From Sphingomonas sp. PP-CE-1G-424 (GTDB lineage: Bacteria; Pseudomonadota; Alphaproteobacteria; Sphingomonadales; Sphingomonadaceae), in NCBI RefSeq assembly GCF_004341085.1, contig NZ_SLXW01000003.1, positions 62,001-126,000 on the forward strand: 64,000 nt of DNA, read 5' to 3'. Shown piece after piece: positions 17,454-25,712 of the stretch (within the stretch, counting starts at the first letter, position 1; each line of letters starts with the position of its first letter). The translations under genes were made by a program, and so were the position numbers. The notes beneath the pieces are model-generated. The model did no database searches, was not told the origin of the DNA, and saw only the letters and a list, made by a program, of their open reading frames with translations.

Positions 17454-18240
17454 CAGCCTGAACTCCTAGTTGCGCGTCCGCGCCGTCGTTTGCACCGAAT
17501 GCTATCGACGATACCGCGATCGCCTCCCCGATCAGCAGCAGCGCGGGGTCATGATCGCTGATCGTCTCGACCAGGAACGCGAGCGCCGACAGTCGGCCGC
17601 GCAGGATGCGTTCGCTTGGGAGCGAGACGTTGACCGCGACCATGACCGGCGTGTCGGGCGCGCGCCCGGCTGCGACCAGGTTACGCGCGACTTCGCCGGC
17701 GGCAGCGCGACCCATATAGACGGCGAGCGTGGCATCGGGCGCGGCGAGCGCGGTCCAGTCGAGATCGAGCGCTTCGCCGGCGCGGGCGTGCGCGGTGACG
17801 AACGTCAGCTTCCGCGCGAGGCCGCGCAGCGTCAGCGAGGCGCCACCCGAGGCCGCGGCGGCGCTGGCGGCGGTAATGCCGGGGCAGATCCGCACCGTGA
17901 TGCCGTTGGCGGCGAGGTGCTCGAGTTCCTCGGTCGAGCGGCCGAAGATCGACGGATCGCCGCCCTTGAGCCGGACGACGCGCTTGCCGGCGAGCGCTGC
18001 CCCGGCGAGCAAGACGTTGATCGAGACCTGATCCTTCGAATGCCGGCCCGATCGCTTGCCGACACTTACCCGCTCGATGCCGTCGGGAATGAGTGCAAGG
18101 ACGCCCGAGCCGACCAGCGCGTCGTAAAACACGATGTCGGCCGCCGCGATCAGCCGCTCGGCTTTCCGCGTAAGCAGGTCGGGATCGCCGGGCCCGGCAC
18201 CGACTAGCCAGACCGAACCGGGCGGGAAATCATGCGACAT
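17398..18240 (-). CDS. cobA: Uroporphyrinogen-III C-methyltransferase (SUMT)
   Basis: Transfers two methyl groups from SAM to uroporphyrinogen III to give precorrin-2, the first step toward siroheme (needed by NirB) and cobalamin. A 280-residue protein with both SUMT signatures: VWLVGAGPGDPDLLTRKA (about 10-27) and VVRLKGGDPSIFGRSTEE (about 88-105). It lacks the CysG dehydrogenase/ferrochelatase module, so siroheme completion must be encoded elsewhere. Its ATG overlaps the nasA 3' end by 11 bp, making it the last gene of the nitrate operon. The C-terminal 35 or so residues are poorly typical and lie in the antiparallel overlap with the ClC gene. Confidence 0.92.
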   Translation of the reverse strand: MSHDFPPGSVWLVGAGPGDPDLLTRKAERLIAAADIVFYDALVGSGVLALIPDGIERVSVGKRSGRHSKDQVSINVLLAGAALAGKRVVRLKGGDPSIFGRSTEELEHLAANGITVRICPGITAASAAAASGGASLTLRGLARKLTFVTAHARAGEALDLDWTALAAPDATLAVYMGRAAAGEVARNLVAAGRAPDTPVMVAVNVSLPSERILRGRLSALAFLVETISDHDPALLLIGEAIAVSSIAFGANDGADAQLGVQAASANRPVRFPTDAACGEL

Positions 18241-20824
18241 GGGCTGATCCTTGCGTGACGAGGAGTTTGGCGAGGGCAGGGCGGCACGATCCGCAATTGG
18301 TGCCGGCTTTCAGTGCCGTACCGATCGCGGGGACGTCGGCGAGACGCTGGTCGGCGATCGCGGCGAGGATGGTCTTCAGCCCGACGTCGAAGCACGCGCA
18401 GACGATTGGCCCGCGATCGACCTGAGCGCCTGGCGCGCGGCCGGCGAGCAGGGTGGGGGCGGCGATGGCCTCGCTCAGTTGCGCGACGAGCCAGTCGCGG
18501 GGCGGAAGTGTACCGTCCCGGGTCACGAACAGCACTGCGGCGAGCTTGCCGCCCTCCAATATCGCGATCCGGCGCGAGCCCCGAGCCGCATCGACTGCCT
18601 CGATCCGCTGGCCCTTCGGCAGCAACGCGTCGAGTGCGGCGGCGTCGCCGTTGCCCGCCATGTCCCACGCCGTTCCACCCGGTACCGCGACGCGCGTCGC
18701 CCACAGGCAATCGGGGCGCGTCGCCAGTTCGCTGCGGACCACGACGAAGCCGCGCCACTCGGTTGCAACCGGTTCGATCCGGACGGGGGTCGCCTTGAAG
18801 CCCGGCTGGCCCGAGACAGGGTCGGCGAGCGGGCGGGGGAGCAGCCCCGCGCGGCCCCCGGTCGCGGTGCGGTCTGTCCAGTGGATCGGTACGAACAGCT
18901 CGCCGATCCGCTGCGTCGCGACGACGGTCGCGCGGAAGACACTGTCGCCCTGCGGTGTGATTACGCGCGCCAAGCCGCCATCGATGATCCCCAGTCGCAT
19001 CGCGTCGTCGGGGTGGACCTCGACCAACGGTTCCTCGCGGTGGCGCGCGAGCTTGGGCGACAGGCCGGTACGGGTCATCGTGTGCCACTGGTCGCGGTAG
19101 CGCCCGGTGTTGAGCGTCATCGGCCATTGCGCGAGCGGCGCGGCAACTGGCTTTTGCGCCAATGCTACGAGGCGCGCACGGCCATCGGGTGTCGAAAACC
19201 GGCCGTCTGCGAAGGGCGCGCCACCCCAGCGAAACGGCGTCATCGCATCGTATTCCGCATTGCCCTTCGCGGCGTGACCAGGAAGCGCGAACATCCGCGT
19301 GCCGTCATTCTCATACGCCGATAACCGGCAATGCTCGCGCCAGATCTCGGCCGGCCGGTCATAGGAGAACGCGGTTTTCCAGCCCATCCGCCGACCGACT
19401 TCGCAGATAATCCACCAGTCCGGTTTTGCGTCGCCGGGCGCGGCCATGAACGCGCGCTGGCGGCTGATCGTGCGGTCCGAGTTGGTTACGGTGCCGTCCT
19501 TCTCGCCCCAGGCAGCGGCAGGCAGGCGGACGTGCGCGTGGACCGATGTGTCGGTCGTCTCGATCACGTCGGAGACGACGACGAACGGGCACGCCGCCAG
19601 CGCCTCGCGAACGCGGCCGGCGTCGGGCATCGACACCGCGGGGTTGGTCGCCATCACCCACAGCGCCTTGATCCGGCCGTTGCCGAGTTCGCGGAACAGG
19701 TCGACCGCCTTCAGCCCCGGCTTGGTCGCCATGTTGGGCGCGGCCCAGAACCGGCCGACACGGGCGACGTTCTCGGGCGCAAAATCCATGTGCGCGGCGA
19801 GTGACGACGCGAGCCCGCCGACCTCGCGACCACCCATCGCATTGGGCTGGCCGGTGATCGAGAAGGGCGCCGCACCCGGCTTGCCGATGCGCCCGGTCGC
19901 GAGGTGCAGGTTGGTGATCGCGTTGACCTGATCGGTGCCCGACAGCGACTGGTTCACGCCCTGGCTGAACATAGTGACGGTCTTCGGCGTCGCGGCGAAC
20001 AGTTCGAAGAAGCGCCGGAGGTCCTGCGGCGGAACGTCGCAGATGCGCGCTACCGACCACAGGTCGCTGCCCTCGTCGAACTGGTCCCAGAACGCATCGG
20101 GCGTCGCGACGTGTGCGGCGAGATAGTCGTGGTCGACCACGCCCGCGTCACGGCACCACGCGAGCAAGCCATTCATCAGCGCGACGTCGGTGCCGGGCCG
20201 GATCGCGAGATGGAGGTCGGCCTCGTCCGCGGTCTCGGTCCGGCGCGGGTCGATCACCACCAGCTTCGCGCCGGCGTCGCAGCGCGCGCGGATGCGTTGA
20301 TAGACGATCGGGTGGCACCAGGCGGTGTTCGATCCGACGAGCACGATCAGGTCGGCGGCGTCGAGATCGTCGTAGCTCGCGGGGACGATATCCTCGCCGA
20401 ACGCGCGCATGTGGCCCGCGACCGCGCTCGCCATGCAAAGCCGCGAATTGGTGTCGATGTTCGCCGAGCCGATGAAGCCCTTCATCAGCTTGTTGGCGAC
20501 GTAATAATCCTCGGTGAGCAGTTGTCCGGAGACATAGAAGGCGACGCTGTTGGGGCCGTGCTGCGCGATCGTGTCGCGGAAGCGTTTGGCGACGAGGTCG
20601 AGCGCCTTGTCCCAGGAGGCGCGGCGCTGGCCGATCATCGGGGTGAGGAGGCGACCTTCGAGCCCGATCGTCTCGCCGAGATGCGTGCCCTTCGAACAGA
20701 GCTTGCCTGTGTTGGCGGGGTGGTCGGGGTCGCCTGCGATCGTGACGCGGCGTTCGCCGGTCGGCGTCGCGAGTATGCCGCAACCGACACCGCAATACGC
20801 GCACGTCGTGCGAACGGCCGCCAT
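18230..20824 (-). CDS. nasA: Assimilatory nitrate reductase, catalytic subunit
   Basis: A cytoplasmic molybdenum bis-MGD enzyme reducing nitrate to nitrite; 864 residues from ATG 20824. N-terminal [4Fe-4S] ligands are Cys8-x2-Cys11-x3-Cys15 and Cys43. The molybdenum ligand is probably Cys130 in NSRLCMASA. The C-terminus adds a BFD-like [2Fe-2S] domain (CACFD ... CGSCRP), which in NasA relatives accepts electrons. The frame is open upstream to 20890, but that part is repeat sequence translated as PHPTLSPRGRG, so MAAVRTTCAYCG is the true start. The start codon and a purine-rich Shine-Dalgarno lie inside the duplicated palindromic repeat. It follows nirD by about 250 bp and overlaps cobA. Confidence 0.95.
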   Translation of the reverse strand: MAAVRTTCAYCGVGCGILATPTGERRVTIAGDPDHPANTGKLCSKGTHLGETIGLEGRLLTPMIGQRRASWDKALDLVAKRFRDTIAQHGPNSVAFYVSGQLLTEDYYVANKLMKGFIGSANIDTNSRLCMASAVAGHMRAFGEDIVPASYDDLDAADLIVLVGSNTAWCHPIVYQRIRARCDAGAKLVVIDPRRTETADEADLHLAIRPGTDVALMNGLLAWCRDAGVVDHDYLAAHVATPDAFWDQFDEGSDLWSVARICDVPPQDLRRFFELFAATPKTVTMFSQGVNQSLSGTDQVNAITNLHLATGRIGKPGAAPFSITGQPNAMGGREVGGLASSLAAHMDFAPENVARVGRFWAAPNMATKPGLKAVDLFRELGNGRIKALWVMATNPAVSMPDAGRVREALAACPFVVVSDVIETTDTSVHAHVRLPAAAWGEKDGTVTNSDRTISRQRAFMAAPGDAKPDWWIICEVGRRMGWKTAFSYDRPAEIWREHCRLSAYENDGTRMFALPGHAAKGNAEYDAMTPFRWGGAPFADGRFSTPDGRARLVALAQKPVAAPLAQWPMTLNTGRYRDQWHTMTRTGLSPKLARHREEPLVEVHPDDAMRLGIIDGGLARVITPQGDSVFRATVVATQRIGELFVPIHWTDRTATGGRAGLLPRPLADPVSGQPGFKATPVRIEPVATEWRGFVVVRSELATRPDCLWATRVAVPGGTAWDMAGNGDAAALDALLPKGQRIEAVDAARGSRRIAILEGGKLAAVLFVTRDGTLPPRDWLVAQLSEAIAAPTLLAGRAPGAQVDRGPIVCACFDVGLKTILAAIADQRLADVPAIGTALKAGTNCGSCRPALAKLLVTQGSAHVA

Positions 20825-21068
20825 TAGCCCTCTCCCCCTCGGGGAGAGGGTTGGGTGAGGGGCAGTTGGGACGGGCAGCACGCGCCCCAACCCCTCACCC
20901 CGACCCTCTCCCCAGAGGGGAGAGGGAGCAGTGGGACGATCACGCGGGTGGAAGCCATTAGCCCTCTCCCCCTCGGGGAGAGAGTTGGGTGAGGTGCAGT
21001 TGGGAAACGCCGCACGTGCCCCGACCCCTCACTCCGATCCTCTCCCCAAAGGGGAGAGGGAGCAGTGG
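20822..21068. repeat. Duplicated 113-bp palindromic GGGGAGAGGG element
   Basis: Two direct copies (20822-20934 and 20956-21068) are separated by 21 bp. Each begins CATTAGCCCTCTCCCC, ends GGGGAGAGGGAGCAGTGG, and is an imperfect inverted repeat able to form a long stem. This belongs to a widely dispersed proteobacterial repeat class whose chance translation is the familiar PHPTLSPRGRG. The pair fills the space between nirD and nasA. Copy 1 contains the nasA Shine-Dalgarno and ATG; copy 2 contains the equivalent ATG (20958), which opens only a short, unrelated frame. Confidence 0.92.
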
Positions 21069-21073
21069 CGCGC

Positions 21074-21412
21074 TCATGCGGCGGCTTTCATGGTCGAGGT
21101 GCGGCAGAGGAGCACACGGCCACCGCTCACCTTAACCGGGATCACCGGCGTACACCCCTTGTCCTCGCCCAGCGCCTCCCCCGTATCCAGCGCGATGCGC
21201 CAATTATGCAGCGGGCACGCCACCGCGCCGCCATGCACGATGCCCTGCGACAACCGTCCCCCCTTGTGCGGGCACCGATCCGCCAGCGCAAAGACCTTGC
21301 CGTCGCCGGTACGGAACACCGCGATGTCGTCGCCACCGGTGACCTGCACCGTGCGGCTGCCGCGGACCGGGATCTCGTCGACCCAGCCGATATCGAGCCA
21401 TTCGCCGATCAT
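21074..21412 (-). CDS. nirD: Nitrite reductase small subunit, Rieske-type
   Basis: The 112-residue partner of NirB in the NADH-dependent assimilatory nitrite reductase. The Rieske-like motif is complete: Cys47-x-His49 (CPHKGG) and Cys66-x2-His69 (CPLHNW). Some NirD proteins lack these ligands; here all four are present, so a [2Fe-2S] cluster is possible. Its ATG overlaps the nirB stop by 4 nt (ATGA), implying coupled translation. The start MIGEWLDIGWVDEIP matches the family N-terminus. The duplicated repeat begins about 5 bp after the stop. Confidence 0.95.
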   Translation of the reverse strand: MIGEWLDIGWVDEIPVRGSRTVQVTGGDDIAVFRTGDGKVFALADRCPHKGGRLSQGIVHGGAVACPLHNWRIALDTGEALGEDKGCTPVIPVKVSGGRVLLCRTSTMKAAA

Positions 21413-23952
21413 GCCATTTCCCTCGTGCTGTCGATGGGCGTGAACCGCGCCATCGGCGCATGCTGTTCGCGGTGCTCGCCCGCCGCGCGTGCCGCCCACG
21501 GATCGTCCTGCGTGAACTGCTGCGAGAACAGGAACCGTGCCGCCAGCGCATCGCGGCCCTCCGGATCGTCCGCGATCCGCTCGCGGATATATTCCACGCC
21601 GATCCGCTCGATCCACGGCGCGGTGCGCTCCAGATAGCGCGCTTCCTCGCGGTACAACTGGATGAACGCGGCGCAGTACTGCATCGCCTCTTCCTCGGTC
21701 GCGACCTTGCACAGGAAGTCGGTCGCGCGGACCTTGATCCCGCCATTGCCGCCGACCGACAGCTCGTAGCCGCTGTCGACGCAGACCACGCCGAAATCCT
21801 TGATCGTCGCCTCGGCGCAGTTGCGCGGGCAGCCGCTGACCGCGATCTTGAACTTGTGCGGCATCCAACTGCCCCAGGTCATCCGCTCGACCTTGACGCC
21901 GAGCCCGGTCGAATCCTGCGTTCCGAACCGGCACCAGTCCGACCCGACGCAGGTCTTCACAGTGCGCAGCGATTTGCCGTACGCATGTCCGCTGACCATC
22001 CCGGCGGCATTGAGATCGGCCCAGACCGCGGGCAGATCCTCCTTCTTGATCCCGAAGATGTCGAGCCGCTGGCCGCCCGTCACCTTGACCATTGGCGCAT
22101 CGTATTTCTCGACGACATCGGCGATCGCGCGCAGCTCGCGCGGGTTGGTGAGCCCGCCCCACATCCGCGGCACGACCGAATAGGTGCCGTCCTTCTGGAT
22201 GTTCGCGTGCACGCGCTCGTTGACGTAGCGGCTCTGCTGGTCGTCCTTGTAGTCGCCCGGCAGCGCGCAGAGCAGATAGTAATTGAGCGCAGGCCGGCAC
22301 GACGAACACCCGTCGGGGGTCGACCAGCTCATCTTCTGCATGACTTCGGGGATCGAGCGCATGCCCTGCGCGACGATCTCGCGGCGGACGTCATCGTGGC
22401 CGAAGCTGGTGCATTTGCACATCGTCTTGACCGAACGTTCGCCCGAATACTCGTCGCCGAGCGTGACCGCGAGCAACGTCTCGACCAGTCCGGTGCACGA
22501 TCCGCACGACGCCGATGCCTTGCAGGTCGCGCGGACCGCATCGAGCGTCGCGTTGCCGGCGCCGATGCATGCCACGACCTTGCCCTTGGTGACGCCGTTG
22601 CAGCCGCAGATCTCCGCATCGTCGGAGAGCGCCGCAACGGCCGCCTTAGGGTCCGCAGTGCCTCCCCCCGAGGCGAACGACTGGCCGAAGATCAGCATGT
22701 CGCGGATCGGCGCGATGTCTTCCGCCCGCTTGAGCAGGTCGAAATACCAGCCGCCATCGGTCGTGTCGCCGTACAGCACCGCGCCGACGATCCGGTCGTC
22801 CTTGACCACGACGCGCTTGTAGATGCCGCGCGACGCATCGCGCAGGACGATGTCCTCCGCGCCTGCACCACCGGAGAAATCGCCCGCCGAGAACACATCG
22901 AGCCCGGCGACCTTCAATTTGGTCGAGGTCGCCGATCCGCGATAGCCGCTGTGACTGTCGGTCAGCCCGTCGGCCAGCGCGCGGCACATGTCCCACAGCG
23001 GCGCGACGAGGCCGTAGACGTTGCCGTCATGCTCGACGCATTCGCCGACCGCGAGGATCGACGGGTCGCTGGTGACCATGTGGTCGTCGACCTTGATCCC
23101 GCGGCCGATCTCCAGCCCGGCGTCGCGCGCGAGGGCCACGGAGGGGCGGATGCCGACCGCCATGACGACGAGGCTCGCGGGGATCAGCGTGCCGTCTTTC
23201 AGCAGCACGCCCTCGACGTGGGTATCGCCGACGATCTCGGCGGTGTTCGCCTCGGTGAGGATGACCTGGCCGCGCGATTCCAGCGCCGACTTGAGCAACC
23301 ACCCTGCCGCCTCGTCGAGCTGCCGCTCCATCAACGTCGGCATCAGGTGGATCACCGTCACCTTCATCCCGCGCAGCGTGAGACCGTGTGCGGCCTCCAG
23401 CCCGAGCAGCCCGCCGCCGATGACGACCGCCGCGCCGCCCTTGCCCGCAGCCTCGAGCATGTGATCGACGTCCGCCATGTCGCGGAACGAGATCACGCCA
23501 GGGAGGTCCTTGCCGGGGACGGGGATGATGAACGGATCGGAGCCGGTCGCGATCAGCAGCCGGTCGTACGATACCGTCAGCCCCGACCGTGCGGTCACGG
23601 TCTTTGCGGCGCGGTCGATCGCCTGCACCGGGTCGCTCGTCACCAGCTCTATGGTGTTGGTCGCGTACCAGGCGTGATCGTTGATGATGATCTGCTCGAA
23701 CGTCTTCTCGCCCGCCAGCACCGGCGACAGCATGATGCGGTTGTAGTTCACGTGCGGCTCGGCACCGAAGATCGTCACGCGGTACCGGGTCGGATCGCGC
23801 GCGATCAGTTCCTCGACCGCGCGACAGCCGGCCATGCCGTTGCCGATCACGACGAGATGCTCGCGCCGCTTGGAAAAGGGGGTGTCGGGGAAGGGGGTTT
23901 GGTGTTCCATCAGATCATCCAGTCGGGTTGGAGCCGGGGAAGGGAGGGTCAT
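21409..23952 (-). CDS. nirB: NADH nitrite reductase, large subunit
   Basis: Reduces nitrite to ammonium with six electrons from NAD(P)H; cytoplasmic. 847 residues. Domains in order: an FAD/NAD(P)H oxidoreductase (about 25-330, starting HLVVIGNGMAGCRAVEEL); two BFD-like [2Fe-2S] segments (CGCNGVTKGKV ... CGSCTGL and CKCTSFGHDDV); a ferredoxin-like nitrite-reductase domain; and the siroheme/[4Fe-4S] domain with TCVGSDWC and SGCPRNCAEA. The start is ATG 23952, overlapping the narK stop (ATGA); longer upstream sequence in frame is the narK gene read out of phase. A second possible start, MEHQTPFPD, lies 14 residues inside. Siroheme supply is linked through cobA in the same operon. Confidence 0.95.
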   Translation of the reverse strand: MTLPSPAPTRLDDLMEHQTPFPDTPFSKRREHLVVIGNGMAGCRAVEELIARDPTRYRVTIFGAEPHVNYNRIMLSPVLAGEKTFEQIIINDHAWYATNTIELVTSDPVQAIDRAAKTVTARSGLTVSYDRLLIATGSDPFIIPVPGKDLPGVISFRDMADVDHMLEAAGKGGAAVVIGGGLLGLEAAHGLTLRGMKVTVIHLMPTLMERQLDEAAGWLLKSALESRGQVILTEANTAEIVGDTHVEGVLLKDGTLIPASLVVMAVGIRPSVALARDAGLEIGRGIKVDDHMVTSDPSILAVGECVEHDGNVYGLVAPLWDMCRALADGLTDSHSGYRGSATSTKLKVAGLDVFSAGDFSGGAGAEDIVLRDASRGIYKRVVVKDDRIVGAVLYGDTTDGGWYFDLLKRAEDIAPIRDMLIFGQSFASGGGTADPKAAVAALSDDAEICGCNGVTKGKVVACIGAGNATLDAVRATCKASASCGSCTGLVETLLAVTLGDEYSGERSVKTMCKCTSFGHDDVRREIVAQGMRSIPEVMQKMSWSTPDGCSSCRPALNYYLLCALPGDYKDDQQSRYVNERVHANIQKDGTYSVVPRMWGGLTNPRELRAIADVVEKYDAPMVKVTGGQRLDIFGIKKEDLPAVWADLNAAGMVSGHAYGKSLRTVKTCVGSDWCRFGTQDSTGLGVKVERMTWGSWMPHKFKIAVSGCPRNCAEATIKDFGVVCVDSGYELSVGGNGGIKVRATDFLCKVATEEEAMQYCAAFIQLYREEARYLERTAPWIERIGVEYIRERIADDPEGRDALAARFLFSQQFTQDDPWAARAAGEHREQHAPMARFTPIDSTREMA

Positions 23953-25331
23953 GCGGGGAGCGCGCCGTTGACCGAGCGGTCGCTGGTGCGGCGTGCGTCG
24001 AGCGCGGCGTCGAGCAGCGCGCGCTCGTTCGATTTGTGCGTGGCGGAGAAGCGGACGGCTAGCGCGCAGACCGCGGTGCCTGCGACGACGTAGCCGAGCA
24101 CGATGAGGCATTGCTGCGGGGTGGCCGAGGCCTTGTTGAGAAACCCCGCCGCGACCGCGCCGATGTTGCCGCCTGCGCCGATCAGCCCGGCGACACCCCC
24201 CAGCGCCTTGCGGTCGATGAACGGCACCAGCGCATAGGTCGCGCCGCACGCCATGTGCGTGAACAGCCCGAACATCGTCATCGCCAGGATCGCGAGCGTG
24301 ACGCTGCCGGCATGACCGAACAGCACCAGCCCGACGCCTTCGCCGAGCATCAGCGCGAACAACAGCAGCGCGCGGCCGTCGAGGCCCTTCACGAGCGCGA
24401 TCCGGTCGCTCGCGATTCCGCCGAGCGCACGCGCAAACAGGGCAAGACCGCCGAAGATCCCGGCCGCCAGCCCTGCGCTAGTCAGCGAAAGCCCGAACCG
24501 GTCGACGTAGTAGCTCGCTGCGATGTTGTGGATGAAGATCTCGACGCCGAAGCACGCGCCATAGGTCGCGGCGAGCATCCAGGTACGGTAATTGGCGGCG
24601 GCGCGGCGGAAGATCGCCATCCCCGTAGCCTTGCCGCCGTCGAGTTCGATGCCCGCGGCGCGGAGGTCTACGATGTCGCCCTGCGGCGTGTCCTGCGTGT
24701 AGCGCGCATAGACGAACGCCATCGCGACCATCGCGACGCCCGGCACGAACATGGCGGCGCGCCAGCCGAACGCGTGCTCGACGCCGAGTCCGACGAGCGC
24801 CGCGACGACCAGCGGCATCAGGCTCTGCGCCGCACCGCCGCCGGCATTGCCCCAGCCGCCGACGGTCGCGTTGGCGGTGCCGACGACGTTCGGCGCGAAC
24901 ATCACGCTCGTGTGATATTGCGTGATGACGAACGACGCGCCGATCGCGCCGATCGCGAGGCGGAAGAACAGGAACGTCTCGTAGGTCTGCGCGAACGCCA
25001 GCCCGAACACTGGGATCGCGCCGAGTAGCAGCAGCCACGTGTAGGTACGCCGCGGCCCGAACCGGTCGCAGAGCGGCCCGACCACCAGCCGCACCAGGAT
25101 CGTCACCGCGACCGCGGCGATGTTAATGTTGGCGATCTGGTCTTTGTTCAAGCCGAACTCCGCCTTGATCAGCGGCATAAGGGGCGCGGCGGCGAACCAT
25201 GCGAAGAAGCATACGAAGAACGCGGCCCAGGTAACGTGGAACGCGCGCATCTGCGGCGTGGCGGCACTGAACAGGTCGATCCGTGTGGCTTTCGAAGCGG
25301 CGGTGTCGATAGCTGGTGATGCGAACAGCAT
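23949..25331 (-). CDS. narK: NarK-type nitrate/nitrite MFS transporter
   Basis: A polytopic inner-membrane protein of about 460 residues that brings nitrate into the cell. The nitrate signature GGWGNAGGG follows helix 5, and the cytoplasmic loop CDRFGPRRTY matches MFS motif A. ATG 25331 (MLFASPAID) is preferred to ATG 25343, because GGGGGAA lies 5 nt before it and would be inside the coding sequence of the longer form. No other nitrate uptake gene is present: NasS nearby is a sensor, not part of an ABC transporter. It is the first gene after the leader with hexaloop hairpins and terminator, so it heads the regulated operon. Confidence 0.93.
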   Translation of the reverse strand: MLFASPAIDTAASKATRIDLFSAATPQMRAFHVTWAAFFVCFFAWFAAAPLMPLIKAEFGLNKDQIANINIAAVAVTILVRLVVGPLCDRFGPRRTYTWLLLLGAIPVFGLAFAQTYETFLFFRLAIGAIGASFVITQYHTSVMFAPNVVGTANATVGGWGNAGGGAAQSLMPLVVAALVGLGVEHAFGWRAAMFVPGVAMVAMAFVYARYTQDTPQGDIVDLRAAGIELDGGKATGMAIFRRAAANYRTWMLAATYGACFGVEIFIHNIAASYYVDRFGLSLTSAGLAAGIFGGLALFARALGGIASDRIALVKGLDGRALLLFALMLGEGVGLVLFGHAGSVTLAILAMTMFGLFTHMACGATYALVPFIDRKALGGVAGLIGAGGNIGAVAAGFLNKASATPQQCLIVLGYVVAGTAVCALAVRFSATHKSNERALLDAALDARRTSDRSVNGALPA

Positions 25332-25354
25332 GATTTCCCCCATCTGCGGCGGAC

Positions 25355-25404
25355 AAAGAAAAAGCCGCCCCGACGGCGACCTTGCGGACGCATCGGAGCG
25401 GCTT
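25355..25404 (-). terminator. Intrinsic terminator in the narK leader (attenuator)
   Basis: Read on the minus strand, AGCCGCTCCGA (25403-25393) pairs with TCGGGGCGGCT (25373-25363), 11 bp with one U-G pair, then TTTTTCTTT. It lies about 25 bp upstream of the narK start, so it would end transcription before the operon unless antitermination occurs. The two ANTAR-type hairpins lie just upstream. Confidence 0.85.
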
Positions 25405-25444
25405 CGTTGCCTATGGACGATCGGTGGATCATCCTACGCGGTCA

Positions 25445-25501
25445 GGTCCCTTCGTTGGAACCGGTCTCGCGATGATTTCGTGTCCGACTCCCTTGCCGGA
25501 C
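25445..25501 (-). promoter_or_regulatory. ANTAR-responsive leader: two hexaloop hairpins
   Basis: On the minus strand the first hairpin (25501-25482) has stem GTCCGGC/GTCGGAC and loop AAGGGA. The second (25462-25445) has stem GGTTCC/GGGACC and loop AACGAA. Both loops are six nucleotides with A at position 1 and G at position 4, the features known to be read by ANTAR proteins. They are followed about 40 nt later by the terminator. With NasT (ANTAR) and NasS encoded immediately upstream, NasT most likely binds here when nitrate releases it from NasS and lets polymerase read into narK-nirBD-nasA-cobA. Confidence 0.85.
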
Positions 25502-25591
25502 GATGCGAAGATGACCGAAGTGGGCGGGTCACGCAAGCGTCATTTCGCGGGTGCAGCAGATTTGGGTTTGGCCGGGCGATTGACGCTAAAA

Positions 25592-25702
25592 CACCCCTCC
25601 CTGAAAGGGAGGGGCAGGGGGTGGGTCGGCTTCCGCAAGTCCGAACCGCAGTGGCTCAAGCTGGCCGACCCACCCCCAACCCCTCCCTTCCAGGGAGGGG
25701 CG
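25592..25702. repeat. Large inverted repeat, CCCTCCC/GGGAGGG type
   Basis: Arms of about 40 bp (25592-25632 and 25663-25702) are near reverse complements. Each arm is itself a small hairpin (CCCCTCCC with GGGAGGGG). It belongs to a common dispersed intergenic class different from the one before nasA. It lies between the nasS stop and the narK leader, where it could end or process nasTS transcripts. Confidence 0.8.
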
Positions 25703-25712
25703 AAGGCAATGC

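Noticed and set aside
20825..20890. Longer nasA start giving a PHPTLSPRGRG leader
   Set aside because: That peptide is the translation of a dispersed repeat; the conserved NasA N-terminus begins at ATG 20824.
21460..24093. Very long plus-strand open frame opposite nirB and nirD
   Set aside because: Antisense to well-supported nirBD; composition is Arg/His/Asp-rich with no family pattern, as expected of the complementary strand of GC-rich coding DNA.
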